Assembly (NCBI GenBank): GCA_946811185.2
Contig: OX328103.1
Span: 62,001-126,000, forward strand
From: Hippopus hippopus
Lineage: Eukaryota > Mollusca > Bivalvia > Cardiida > Cardiidae
Direction: 5' to 3'
DNA: 64,000 nucleotides
The notes beneath the pieces are model-generated. The model worked only from the letters and a program-made list of their open reading frames with translations. It searched no databases and was not told the DNA's origin. Position numbers and translations under genes: made by a program. Shown one piece after another: positions 42,617 through 51,761 of this stretch; position 1 is the stretch's first letter; each line of letters starts with the position of its first letter.

Positions 42617-42665
42617 CGCTGCTCGCTTATATGAATATAGGCAATGCCTAAAGGCGAGCAGCGCT
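42617..42665. repeat. Inverted repeat at the A/B junction
   Basis: GCGCTGCTCGC and GCGAGCAGCGC, a perfect 11-bp stem, face each other across the junction with a loop of under 30 bases. One arm belongs to the end of copy A and the other to the start of copy B. The stem therefore exists only because two units sit head to tail. Confidence 0.85.
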
Positions 42666-42905
42666 ACAAGTGTTTGCTTCTTTGATAGAAGTGAATCTCC
42701 TAATCAAATGCCTACAAATTATACAAGGGGTAAATCCAAATCTATCTCGGATTTTTATAATCTCACTAAAGCTGAAAAATAATCCATCCCATATTTAAGC
42801 AAAGCAATTGCAGGTAAACCACCCGAAAAAAAGAAAGATAAATGAAGAGAATATAAGAATCCCCTCCCCTCACCCCCCCCAACAAAAAAATAGTACCTGC
42901 CCTGG

Positions 42906-43105
42906 GGTATTTCCTGTCTTTCTCACACCAGTGCTGACACAACTTTCTTTCAAGCTATTGACCACTTTTCTCAAATGCATCAGATGTGAGAGGCTAAAAG
43001 TTGCTGGAAAGAAAGTTTGCCTCAAATGGGTATCGAACCCACAACAACCAGGTCATGAGTCAGGCACACGAACGATGACGAACCACCGAGCTACCTGGCC
43101 GGGCA
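42906..43105 (-). repeat. SINE family S1, copy in unit B
   Basis: Complete: minus-strand head CCAGGTAGCTCGGTGGTTCG, B box GGGTTCGATACCC, 3' end GTGAGAAAGACAGGAAATAC. It is the empty-site version of 39098-39422. Confidence 0.8.
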
Positions 43106-43297
43106 GGTTGCATTTCAGAATTAGGCAAAGGTATTAAGGAATGTGAATTGATCAATAATGCCAATCCATTGTATTACATCGTATTCAAATTAGTATGATG
43201 TCGTATATGATAGCATAACAGTTAACAGAGTAACGTATTGCAAATCACATCTATTATTTAAACACAAAATTTGCACCTTTTTCTTGTATTTAACCGT

Positions 43298-43935
43298 GTG
43301 GTGGCATATTTCTGCCACTAGATACAAGATAACTATTGCGACAGTCCAAGAGAACTACTGCGATAAAACAAACTTTCCTGGAAACATTATCTAAATAACA
43401 AAAACTTTCACGGTAAAAATAGGTGATAATTCTCACTGTTATCACAATTTTTTTGCGTTCATGCCTACAACTGATATTCATGGTACCGGTATTTATAATT
43501 AGATACGGTTTCAGAATATAGATCTTCGTTTCCAACCTTATGAATTCTCCTTTTCCCTGAATGGTTTTAAAGTTGTTTGTAACAGGTATTTCGAGTCGTC
43601 TTTGTGTTTAACAGACTTCAGTTCATTTAATGTGTAGTCAATATTTAACAATTAAGCTACAATTGTAATTAATTCGAATTATAACTTACTGCCATCTTGT
43701 GAAGTCAAAAACTACAGAGTTCATCCAAATGATAAATAAAGTATTTATAGATGTCAAGAAACAGGCAAAACTATCACAATAATTTTATCTCGAATGTCAC
43801 CATTTGCACGAGTGAGAAATTTCGCGTTAAAATATTACCTCATCAATGTAAAATTTTCTTGATACCAAAGTTTATCATGATTCTTTTTTCCAGAAAACTT
43901 TTCACTATATGAATAAAATTTACAGGAAATGTAGG
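43298..43935. repeat. Element E copy in unit B
   Basis: Duplicate of 39619-40250 with a substitution in the first base of the end (GTGGTGGCATATTTCTGCC). It also lacks the right terminal repeat, so the truncation preceded the tandem duplication. Confidence 0.8.
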
Positions 43936-43961
43936 ATCAACCTCCAAAGACTTTTGAGTTG

Positions 43962-44195
43962 TCTTGGATGGCTTAGTGCTTAAGGTGTTGAATTAGTCAT
44001 CTTAAGGTCCTGGGTTTGATCCTCAGCAATGATAATGTTTTACTTGTATGGGGGTTTTTATTGGTAAGGCAAGCCACATCCCAAACATGGACTGCTTGTA
44101 AAACCAAGGAAAATATATGAAGTGAGCTGTCAGCTTGATTCGACTGAAATGACTTTGAAAGGGGAGTACAACACCAATTGATCAATCAAAAAAAG
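43962..44195 (+). repeat. SINE family S4, copy in unit B
   Basis: Head TTGGATGGCTTAGTGCTTAA and B box GTCCTGGGTTTGATCCTCAG. It differs from unit A's copy by scattered substitutions and an extra 'catccc' in the body. Confidence 0.75.
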
Positions 44196-46584
44196 TCCTA
44201 GTTTCAAAAAGGATAAGGCCAAAAGAGGCTGGTTAAATATCATGGTCCTAATCAGTATCTGACATTGGCATTTAAACTGAATTCATATCCATATAGTTAT
44301 TGTTTGACAACACAGTATTTGTATTTCTCAGTTAAAGTTATGAACAACAAATGGTTTACATGCATGGATAAAGAGAGATAGATCTAGGAAAGATTAAGAA
44401 CTTTCAGAGATTTAGGTTTGCAGATCTAAATCTTTGTAATTATTTGTTTGAATGGAGTTTCATGTTGCTTTCTATTGCAATTCAGCTTACGTAGTGTCAT
44501 AAACATCTCCACTTAGTAATGTTTCAACCAGTGCTAGCCTGTGGCTATGGTGTGCCTTGCTCAAGGATACTCCTACATGACTGGCAGGGCAATCAGGGTT
44601 TGAAACAGGATTTCAAGGTAACAAACCCTTTGCCTTGACCTAGGAATAAATTACAGTCACCCACAAAAAGAAATCTGCATAAAAGATATTTCAGTGGCTC
44701 CCAAGTCTTTGCCATTACTTTACCATGAATTTACTCTTAACAGTCAGGTCATCAAGCTGGTATGTTTTTTGATGACTATGCAGCTGATGGTTTTTCCTGG
44801 AAGAAATAAGCTTAAATTTGTTGAAAGCAGATTAAAACAGGGGTGAAAAAAAGGCGTTATACCAAATTTTGTTTTGGGAAGTCAAAAATAACTTTTTACA
44901 AAATTAGTAATTAACAATATTATTCTGCAAAAAGAAGCCCTCAGACCAAAATATCATTGCTAGAAAAAATACATAGGGGAATATCCCCTTTGTTTTTCCA
45001 TTTAAATGTTTAAACTTCTGACTCCATGTGTAACATGGTAGTTCTAAATACTAATACATTTCAACATGCCCGACATATAACATAAATTGGATGATTAGGA
45101 ATGGTTCAGTCAATGAAGACATTCTGTGGAAGCAATCATTTGATTGGTAATTAGTTTGAGCCCTTGTGCTGAAAATCTTGGTGGTGTCTTTTATTTGTCA
45201 CCCCGACCACTGTTGTTTCAAGGTGATGTAAATTATCAAACCTCTTGAACAAGAATATTTGCTAAAAAACTAGTTTAACACATCATTAACTGCTACAGTG
45301 TGAAGACATTAAAAAAAAATGATATGGTCTATTGAAAAGACAGTTATCTTAAAGGTAAAAATCTCTTAGAAATAACATCACATAAGTTCCCACTATGTAG
45401 ACCCAATTTTAGAAAATATTATGTGTGTGGGTACAACAACAGGTTGCACAAAAAATCATATTCTATGCAAACTGAAATCTAGATCTATACTGTCAAAAAC
45501 ATCAAAGTGAATGCTGACAGAGTTTGATCAGATTTAGATTTTACAACAATGATTATTATGGTATCTAGATCCAATTAAGAACAAAACAAAAAAGTAGATC
45601 TATAACAGAAACCAAATTCCCTCTGTTAAAAGAAAATGAAGAAAAATCACTGCTGCGAGTAGACCATTTTGTTTTAAACTGAAAAAATACAACTTTTTTA
45701 AGCAGTTGTAATCTAGATCTCAATGAGAATAGTTTTTTGTTACATTCTGTTCAGAATGAAAGACACGCTCGTCAATCCGTCACTATCTACCGTACATAGA
45801 TAAACAAACTTAAGAGTTGACTTGGGGACGAGTTAGTACTGGCTGAGTTGTTTCGCTTTCTTTACCGAAAAGACTAAGAATTTGGGAAAACGTCCAAATG
45901 AAATATGAACAAAGTTTTCAAAAGCAAGAGCGCGGAAAAACTTGGAAACAAAGATCGATTGGCTCAGTCGAAATGGTTCAGCTGCTTTATTAATTCCCGT
46001 AATATTTATTTACGGAATTTTCCGTACCTCAGACAGATACGGAAAAGTCCGAGTTCCTTCGTATTTGACCAGTTCTCGCGAGGGTCCCGTTTGTAGACTG
46101 GAACACTGTTTCAAATCACGTGATTGTCAAGGGTGTAAGGAATTATAGGACAGAAACGCTCTTAGTGCCAGTCTTTTACGTCACTTCCGTCCGCCATATT
46201 TGAAAAGTCTACTTCCGCTCCACCACTTTGTCAGAGGCATAAGGTATGTACATTTTTTGACGCCATCTGTACCAATAAGCTCTCGATTACGCGAGGCGTC
46301 GCTCCGCGACGCCTCTTGTGCGGTGCTATTAAGCGTCCATTTCTATATAAACATACGCAATGATCCTTGCTAGCAAATAATGACGTCATTAATCGTACTA
46401 TTTTACGTCATGCACGAGCTGTTTTTTCGCGGAAAATATTGTGTCGTAGAAATTATGACTAAACTAGATTTTGACTGTTTCAAAATACCATTTACAGAGA
46501 AAGTCGGATTTATGATTTGGTTGGTTGGTTGTATTGGGTTTAACGCCACTTTAACAGCTAAGGTCATATCATGGCGGTCGGTGA

Positions 46585-46786
46585 CGCACATGTGTTTCCT
46601 GGCTTTCTCACACCAGTACTAACACAACTTTCTTTCCAAAGCCACCGACTACTTTTCTCACATGCTTCAGCAGAGGTGAGAGGCGAAAATACGCCGGAAA
46701 GAAAGTTCGCCTCAACCGGGTATCGAACTCACAACCACCATGTCATGAGTCCGACACGCTCACCACTGAGCCACCCAGGCGGGCGA
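46585..46786 (-). repeat. tRNA-derived SINE (family S1), best copy
   Basis: Minus strand: head CGCCTGGGTGGCTCAGTGGT then GAGCGTGTCGGACTCATGAC, B box GTGAGTTCGATACCC. The body holds 'cacctctgctgaagcatgtg', and the 3' end reads GAGAAAGCCAGGAAACACAT. The A-box to B-box spacing is tRNA-like, but the acceptor stem does not close and the body continues for 130 bp. Just right of it starts another MITE (46797). Confidence 0.8.
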
Positions 46787-46796
46787 TTTATGATTT

Positions 46797-47036
46797 GTAA
46801 AAAGGGGACTTAATGCATCTGCAAAAACTATCGACCCAGGTCTGCCTGTTCAGTCCGCGCAAGCTAACCTGGGTCAAAACTCTTTGCTAGATATATTTTT
46901 CAACTTTCTGCATGTCAAAGGACCAGTTTGCATGCCTTTTGATTCAGTCAGTTATCATACAATATGGATGTATAATTATGTGATGACTTGCTTGGTATTA
47001 TGCATCACGGAGATGCATTAAACCCTCTTTTACCGC
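46797..47036. repeat. MITE with TAAAAAGGGGACTTAATGCA ends
   Basis: Left end GTAAAAAGGGGACTTAATGC then ATCTGC. The right end, reverse-complemented, is GGTAAAAGAGGGTTTAATGC then ATCTCCG. Inside, 'cgacccaggtctgcctg' and 'caagctaacctgggtca' form a hairpin. Partial relatives are at 4442, 47895 and 62104. Confidence 0.8.
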
Positions 47037-47139
47037 AACATGGCTCAAACATATTTATTTGTTACGAAAGCCTGTTGATAGATCTAAAAGTTTGGCGGGT
47101 TTTTTTTTTTGCCATAAGTTGGATATCTATCCGATAACT

Positions 47140-47350
47140 CGGCAAGTTTCATTCCTAGGATTGATGATAGATCTACATGTAGTCATTGTGACAGAAGTCT
47201 TTATTTACACTGATCACTGTTTCAATGATGGACGTGTAGGAAAGCAGATGGGATGAAAAAGGAAAGCTACATATAATCTGATTTTAGCGATCAAGGCACT
47301 CTGATTTTAAAGAAACTCCAGGTAAAACATGGGTAGACCTGTGCACTAAC
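47140..47350 (+). repeat. SINE family S2 fragment
   Basis: Contains 'actgtttcaatgatggac', GTAGGAAAGCAGATGGGATG, 'aaactccaggtaaaacatgg' and 'gtagacctgtgcactaacg'. The head is missing and the order agrees with 60493-60800. Confidence 0.6.
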
Positions 47351-47894
47351 GAAGAAATGAAAAAAAAAAAAATCTGTTTTTGTTTGTTTGTTTGCTTTTA
47401 CCTTTTGTGTGTAGATCTATATTCAATGCGGTGGCAAGTGCACCTACCATGCGTTCCTAAACTTCCATTTAGCAGTACTCTGCTCAATATTCTTCTCAAC
47501 CTACTGACCGATTCTTCGTAAAAATCAAAGTTTCTCTTATATAGATCTATCTGCGCTCTACATGCAGTGAGGAAATGTTCCCGTAAAATGGTATTTAAAA
47601 GTATGTGAACCAATAATCATTCCAAGTTATTTTTTTCTGGACATAAATTAACAAAACTGTCAAGGAACTGTCTTTATTTTGTTAAGGAAATCAGGGACAG
47701 TTCGCCCTATTTCTCATGTATAAATCTACGAAAGAAAAATGCTTTCTACTTTCGACAAGGCTCAAAATTAGTTTTGGCAAAGCCGAAATTTGTTCCACAC
47801 ATCATTCACGTCGCTCGTATTGAGGCTTTGCCTTATTCATATTACTGGTATAGATAAACAAATAAATAAATTGATCGAAAATAAACGAGCCATG
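47351..47894. other. Gene-free spacer
   Basis: AT-rich. Near 47800-47850 the minus strand reads TATGAATAAGGCAAAGCCTC then ACGAGCG, resembling the start of the 3.8-kb unit. This may be a worn solo start. No exon is seen. Confidence 0.45.
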
Positions 47895-47970
47895 CTCTGT
47901 TAAAAAGGGGGCTTAATGCATTTGCGAAAAGTATCGACCCATGTCAGCCTACGCAGTCCGCGCAAATAAA
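47895..47970. repeat. AAAAGGGG-type MITE end fragment
   Basis: TTAAAAAGGGGGCTTAATGC then 'agtatcgacccatgtcag' and 'acgcagtccgcgcaaa', matching the left part of 46797-47036. The rest is absent. A 92-codon frame begins at its right edge (47970-48248). I do not recognise its product and do not call it. Confidence 0.7.
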
Positions 47971-48130
47971 TGATGACAAGATTTCTACCGACAGCTTGCT
48001 TACTAAACAAAGTACAAAGAAATGTTGAGAATAAAGTACTTTATCCCATATCCTGCCGAATATCTGATATAAACTGGATCTATAACAAAAATATATTTCG
48101 TGGTTTTTTATCGGCAGAAAATAGAGATTA

Positions 48131-48136
48131 TTTAAT
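48131..48136 (-). promoter_or_regulatory. Candidate polyadenylation signal (ATTAAA)
   Basis: About 200 bp past the stop codon of the minus-strand gene the transcript would read ATTAAA. It is the nearest accepted poly-A hexamer variant that I found downstream. A hexamer alone is weak evidence. Confidence 0.3.
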
Positions 48137-48335
48137 CAAACTTATTGAAAGACAAGCGGAGATTGTAGACGAAGATCAGTCTGCATGCAAGTACAGGATG
48201 ATCATGTCTAAAATTTTCGTAAAAACATTCTTAGTCACATATGGGTAAAAATGGAGTAAGACGGTTACCATAGTAACGATAGAATACTTTGTGGTGCAGA
48301 TGTAAATGTTTAACAATGTCCAGGTTGAGGTGTCG

Positions 48336-49748
48336 TTAAAGCAGTCGGACCACAGTAACAAAGTTATCTAAAGACGATGACATAATATGACCAATAAATA
48401 ATTTGTCTCTGTAATAACACAGACCCCAGGGTTTCTCTATATAAGCTGTAGTCTGATCTAACGCCGACTTGTATCGAGTCAGATCAGAATCCAGTTTGTA
48501 AACTTTATTGTGATGCATTGTGCATATATAGACGTTGTTATCTCGGTCCACACTGATGCCTTCCGGCCACGAATTTTTAATCATGATTTCTGAGATAACT
48601 TGACCCTCAATATCTCTACATTGTACTGTGTTATTTTGCCAATCAGTCAAATAGATTCGGCTAGAAACAACGGCGAGACGAGGAACACTGTATCCATGAA
48701 GACCAGTGCTAAACTGGCGTACCGTGTCTCCGTCTGTAGATTTTATTATTAAAACAGAATAGAAAGAGTCATCAAGATCTTCTTTACAAACAGTGAAAAT
48801 CTTGGAATCACGAGACTGTATCGAATAACATCGTTTCTCTGTTTTAAAAAGCTTTTGTCTTTTTGCCGGTTTGTTACCTAAATGAATAAATATTATTCGA
48901 TGTTTCCTTGGTAGCGTTACTATCAAACATTGTTTATTCAGTTTAGCCCGGTCTGTTGCAGAAATATCAGAACTGCTGCCGGACATTAAGTTCCATTCAG
49001 TAGAATTCTGTGTGAAATACATTTCTGTAACATCCCAAGGCGGAGACGCAAACCATATATAACGTTGTAACATGCGACTTCCCAGTTTAAAAACCTTAAT
49101 ACAAGAATTATCACGATCGCAGACTACCAACCTTTTGTTCTCCAGGCCACAGATTCCACGTATCCAACAATCGTCCTTGTCCAATTCGTGTTTTACTTTA
49201 AACCGGTCACAAATAACGGCGTGGCTGTTGAAAAAATTCTCTGTCCTCTCAGTTTCATTCTCATTTAAAATCTTATTGATATACTTCCTTCTCTTTTTCT
49301 CCCTCTTACTCTGTTCTGTCAGTCTGTAACGTTCATTTTCCTCTCTCGACTTCTTTCTCTCACTCTCTGCTTCCAGTCGCATTCCCTTTGGGGTGTTCCC
49401 GAATCCTTTATCCTTATTTCTCTCCCTTTCCCTCTGTTTTCCCATTCTCTCACTTTCCTCTCTCTCCTTTTGCCTCTTGCTCTCCTTTCTTTCTACTTTC
49501 ATACCGCTATGCCATTCATGTTTAGAAAAACATTCAGCACATACATACACCTTGCAAAGAAAACAAAGAAAAACAGCCACCCTCTCAAATTTCGAACTCT
49601 CACCAGACAAACAACTTTCACAGTTTGCCATTTGTCTCTCTCCCCAATTCACAGTCACTCCAATCTCTTTGAACAGTTTTTCTTCTTCTCCTTCTGTTTC
49701 TCTCTCCTGGTCCCCTCTGTCTGTACGACTGTAGATGATCTCGGCCAT
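48336..49748 (-). CDS. B-box / beta-propeller (TRIM-NHL-like) protein, single exon, 470 aa
   Basis: The protein has three parts. Residues 43-80 form a B-box-type zinc finger with ligands C43, C46, C62, C65, C70, C73, H77 and H80. The 15-residue gap between the first two pairs is longer than usual. Residues 86-170 are almost all Lys, Arg and Glu and should form a coiled coil or charged helix. Residues about 185-470 have repeated strand-loop motifs, such as GICGLENKRLVVCDRDNS and WPEGISVDRDNNVYICT (394 on), typical of an NHL-like propeller. No RING finger precedes the B box, so E3 ligase activity is not expected from this chain alone. RING-less B-box/NHL proteins are abundant in bivalves, and roles in innate immunity are suggested for some. 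The start has a strong context (AAAGAATGG). Met40 is an alternative start just before the B box. A 3' splice-like CTATTGCAG lies about 25 bp upstream, so a 5' UTR intron is possible. Confidence 0.85.
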   Translation of the reverse strand: MAEIIYSRTDRGDQERETEGEEEKLFKEIGVTVNWGERQMANCESCLSGESSKFERVAVFLCFLCKVYVCAECFSKHEWHSGMKVERKESKRQKEREESERMGKQRERERNKDKGFGNTPKGMRLEAESERKKSREENERYRLTEQSKREKKRRKYINKILNENETERTENFFNSHAVICDRFKVKHELDKDDCWIRGICGLENKRLVVCDRDNSCIKVFKLGSRMLQRYIWFASPPWDVTEMYFTQNSTEWNLMSGSSSDISATDRAKLNKQCLIVTLPRKHRIIFIHLGNKPAKRQKLFKTEKRCYSIQSRDSKIFTVCKEDLDDSFYSVLIIKSTDGDTVRQFSTGLHGYSVPRLAVVSSRIYLTDWQNNTVQCRDIEGQVISEIMIKNSWPEGISVDRDNNVYICTMHHNKVYKLDSDLTRYKSALDQTTAYIEKPWGLCYYRDKLFIGHIMSSSLDNFVTVVRLL

Positions 49749-49802
49749 TCTTTTTTAAAGGTTGGAGTCTGCAATAGATTTAGATCATTTAGTTAACTAA
49801 GC

Positions 49803-49990
49803 TTAACTCTGTACCAAGAAATACCGTGCATTAACGAACATGAAGAAGAACGCTTTGAAAAACATTTAGGCAAAAGGAGAAAATCCGGGTAACTAGCATT
49901 TTCTCCTTTTCCCGCAATGTGTTTCCTCTTTCAAAGAAAGATTCCGTTAATTTATATACATCAAATTTGTTGTCTGCTTTCAATTTTCAG
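49803..49990 (+). repeat. MITE-1 copy upstream of the B-box gene, right end lost
   Basis: Starts TTAACTCTGTACCAAGAAAT, with core 'gaaaatccgggtaactagc'. The right arm runs to 'gtctgctttcaattttcag' and then ends. It lies about 55 bp before the gene's first codon, within its probable 5' UTR or promoter. Its right arm is the left edge of the tandem duplication at 49949. Confidence 0.75.
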
Positions 49991-50326
49991 CTGATTATTT
50001 AAAGAATGCATAGACTACATCTACATGTAAAAAATCAGCAATTCTAATGCTTATAACTTCTAAGTACTGTTTGGAGTATGCTTAAATAAAAAAGCAGCCA
50101 GTTGCTTGGAAACAAACAAACAAAAATGTAACCAAATTTATATACATCAAATTTGTTGTCTGCTTTCAATTTTCAGCTGATTATTTAAAGAATGCATAGA
50201 CTACATCTACATGTAAAAAATCAGCAATTCTAATGCTTATAACTTCTAAGTACTGTTTGGAGTATGCTTAAATAAAAAAGCAGCCAGTTGCTTGGAAACA
50301 AACAAACAAAAATGTAACCAAATTTA
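49949..50326. repeat. Perfect tandem duplication, 186-bp period, two copies
   Basis: From AATTTATATACATCAAATTT to AAAAATGTAACCAAATTTA the sequence is repeated directly, and I see no mismatch. The first copy includes the end of the MITE-1. Such identity means either a very recent duplication or an assembly artefact. Confidence 0.9.
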
Positions 50327-51760
50327 CCGGTGTCTTAAGATGCCATTACCTTTTTTTCTCCGTAAGACTAGCATTACGATAGCCTGAACACATTTGCTCA
50401 GCCAGTCAACAGATATGTCTTTAAATACTATCAGTAGAACTAGATCTAATTTCTAACCTTAATTCAAGTAGATGTAATGACTCAAAAACCCTAAAATAAT
50501 AATGCTGTATAAAACTAGACATAGTACCATCGCCTTACAAAAATGTAGTTAGATCAACGGCTATTCACCCGAAATACTTAGATCAATTTCTGTATCTCCC
50601 AAGAAACGCAACAGACAGTTGGACGTTCTTTTGATGAATGCTGGAAATTCTTTTGATGAATTCTGAAAAAAAGTAAACAATATAGACAAGTATATCTAGC
50701 TCCTAGTCAAGATGAAAAATTTCTGACAGATAAACTGTTCTTAAGGATGTAGATCAACTCAGTCTGTTTAACAAAACCTTCATAACGTCTGAATGTCAGT
50801 TAAAAGTAACCGTGGTAGATCTGTAACTTAAATACTGTTGAAAGAAGCACAAAGACATAACAGAGAGAAGCTTTGAAAATAACGTAGATCTAATATCAGA
50901 GTGCTTGTTTTTGTAATCTGACCATGATCTGCACTCTTAGCAACAATTTGAAAAGATTTCATAAACAAAACATACGAACAGCTGTTCAAATGTCAATTAT
51001 AAGTAATAAAGATACTAAAAATATGATCAGAGTATCCAAGTTCTCTTTATTTGTCCACACTCAAAATTCTAAAGCAAGGATAGCCAGGAATACATAAGCA
51101 TTGTAACAAAACTCTATGCGGGAAATTAAAGACAAAAATTACGTCAGAATATAACGTCACTGATAAAGAAGGCATCGATAATATTACGCAACATTAATAA
51201 ACAGACCCTCTGCAGCATATATATCTATTAACTACATTTAATCACAGTTTTTCATCTAAGTTGGCGACTTTGGAAACATCCTGGAAAAACAAACATTCGC
51301 TTATAGTGATACTTCAAGCAAACCGGTTTATAAATAACCCAAAAGGTTTTATCTCGTCTTCTGTCATTTTTCCCTGGTTAATCTTTTTAGGTGGACGAAT
51401 CTTAGGCTGCTTTCTCACATACGAAGTCGAAACAATGTTCCAATGTGTGAGAAGAACAAATCCAATGTAATAAATGTAATAAATTGTGATCAAATTTTGT
51501 AAATAATATTTGCCTGAGAAATTGGACAGTGTAGATTCAGGATTCGACTGCAAGCTCTGTGAAGTCTAATCTATTTCTACAATATCTGAACTATTTGTTT
51601 AGGTATGTTTAGGTATGTACCTTCAGTCTGCCTCAGTACTGCTAAGATTAATTAATGATATACTAGTCTAGATTTTATTAACTATTTTGGTTTGTGTCGA
51701 ACAGTTCTATTTTTAATGACTCTGACTTATAAGCTTTAAAAAAAAAAAAAAACATTGTGA
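50327..51760. other. Gene-free spacer
   Basis: AT-rich with many AGATCTA-type words. It holds a MITE-2-like dyad near 50890-50940. Frames at 51261-51470 and 51314-51553 overlap on opposite strands and show no recognisable domain. Confidence 0.5.
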
Positions 51761-51761
51761 A

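Larger units (their letters stand above)
38797..42628 (+). repeat. Tandem 3.8-kb unit, copy A
   Basis: Begins ATATGAATATAGGCAAAGCC then TAAAGGCGAGCAGCGCTGC. It ends GAGGCGTCGCTCCGCGATGC then CTCTTGTGCGCTGCTCGC. Order inside is: S1 SINE, element E, S4 SINE, then about 2.1 kb without recognised content. Near the end a 9-bp stem with 5-base loop (GAGGCGTCG-CTCCG-CGATGCCTC, one mismatch) precedes the terminus. GCGAGCAGCGC at the start and GCGCTGCTCGC at the end are inverted copies. These are features described for Helentron-type rolling-circle elements, an inference here. Open frames are not shared with copy B. Confidence 0.85.
42629..46332 (+). repeat. Tandem 3.8-kb unit, copy B
   Basis: Direct repeat of 38797-42628 with the same parts in the same order. 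Its start has GGCAATGCCTAAAGGCGAGC. Its end has a perfect stem GAGGCGTCG-CTCCG-CGACGCCTC, followed by TTGTGCGGTGCT, after which the sequence leaves the unit. It lacks the 38-bp and ~135-bp additions of copy A. TCTCGCGAGG-type motifs near the end occur in both copies (42369 and 46073). Frames such as 45905-46096 and 42211-42411 are not conserved between copies, so the unit is non-coding as far as can be seen. Confidence 0.85.

Noticed and set aside
42211..46148. Frames at the ends of the 3.8-kb units as a conserved gene pair
   Set aside because: The frames are on different strands in the two copies and are broken by indels between copies.
46585..46786. Possible functional tRNA genes at SINE heads (also at 12728, 29386, 40265, 60493)
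   Set aside because: A and B boxes are present, but acceptor stems do not close and the sequence continues into shared SINE bodies.
47970..48248. 92-codon plus frame next to the B-box gene
   Set aside because: No recognisable domain, starts within a MITE fragment, and no splice or conservation evidence. It remains possible but unsupported.
49072..49796. Plus-strand frames of 85-113 codons opposite the B-box gene
   Set aside because: Antisense shadows of the purine-rich linker and B-box code. The Ser/Leu-rich composition comes from the CT-rich strand.
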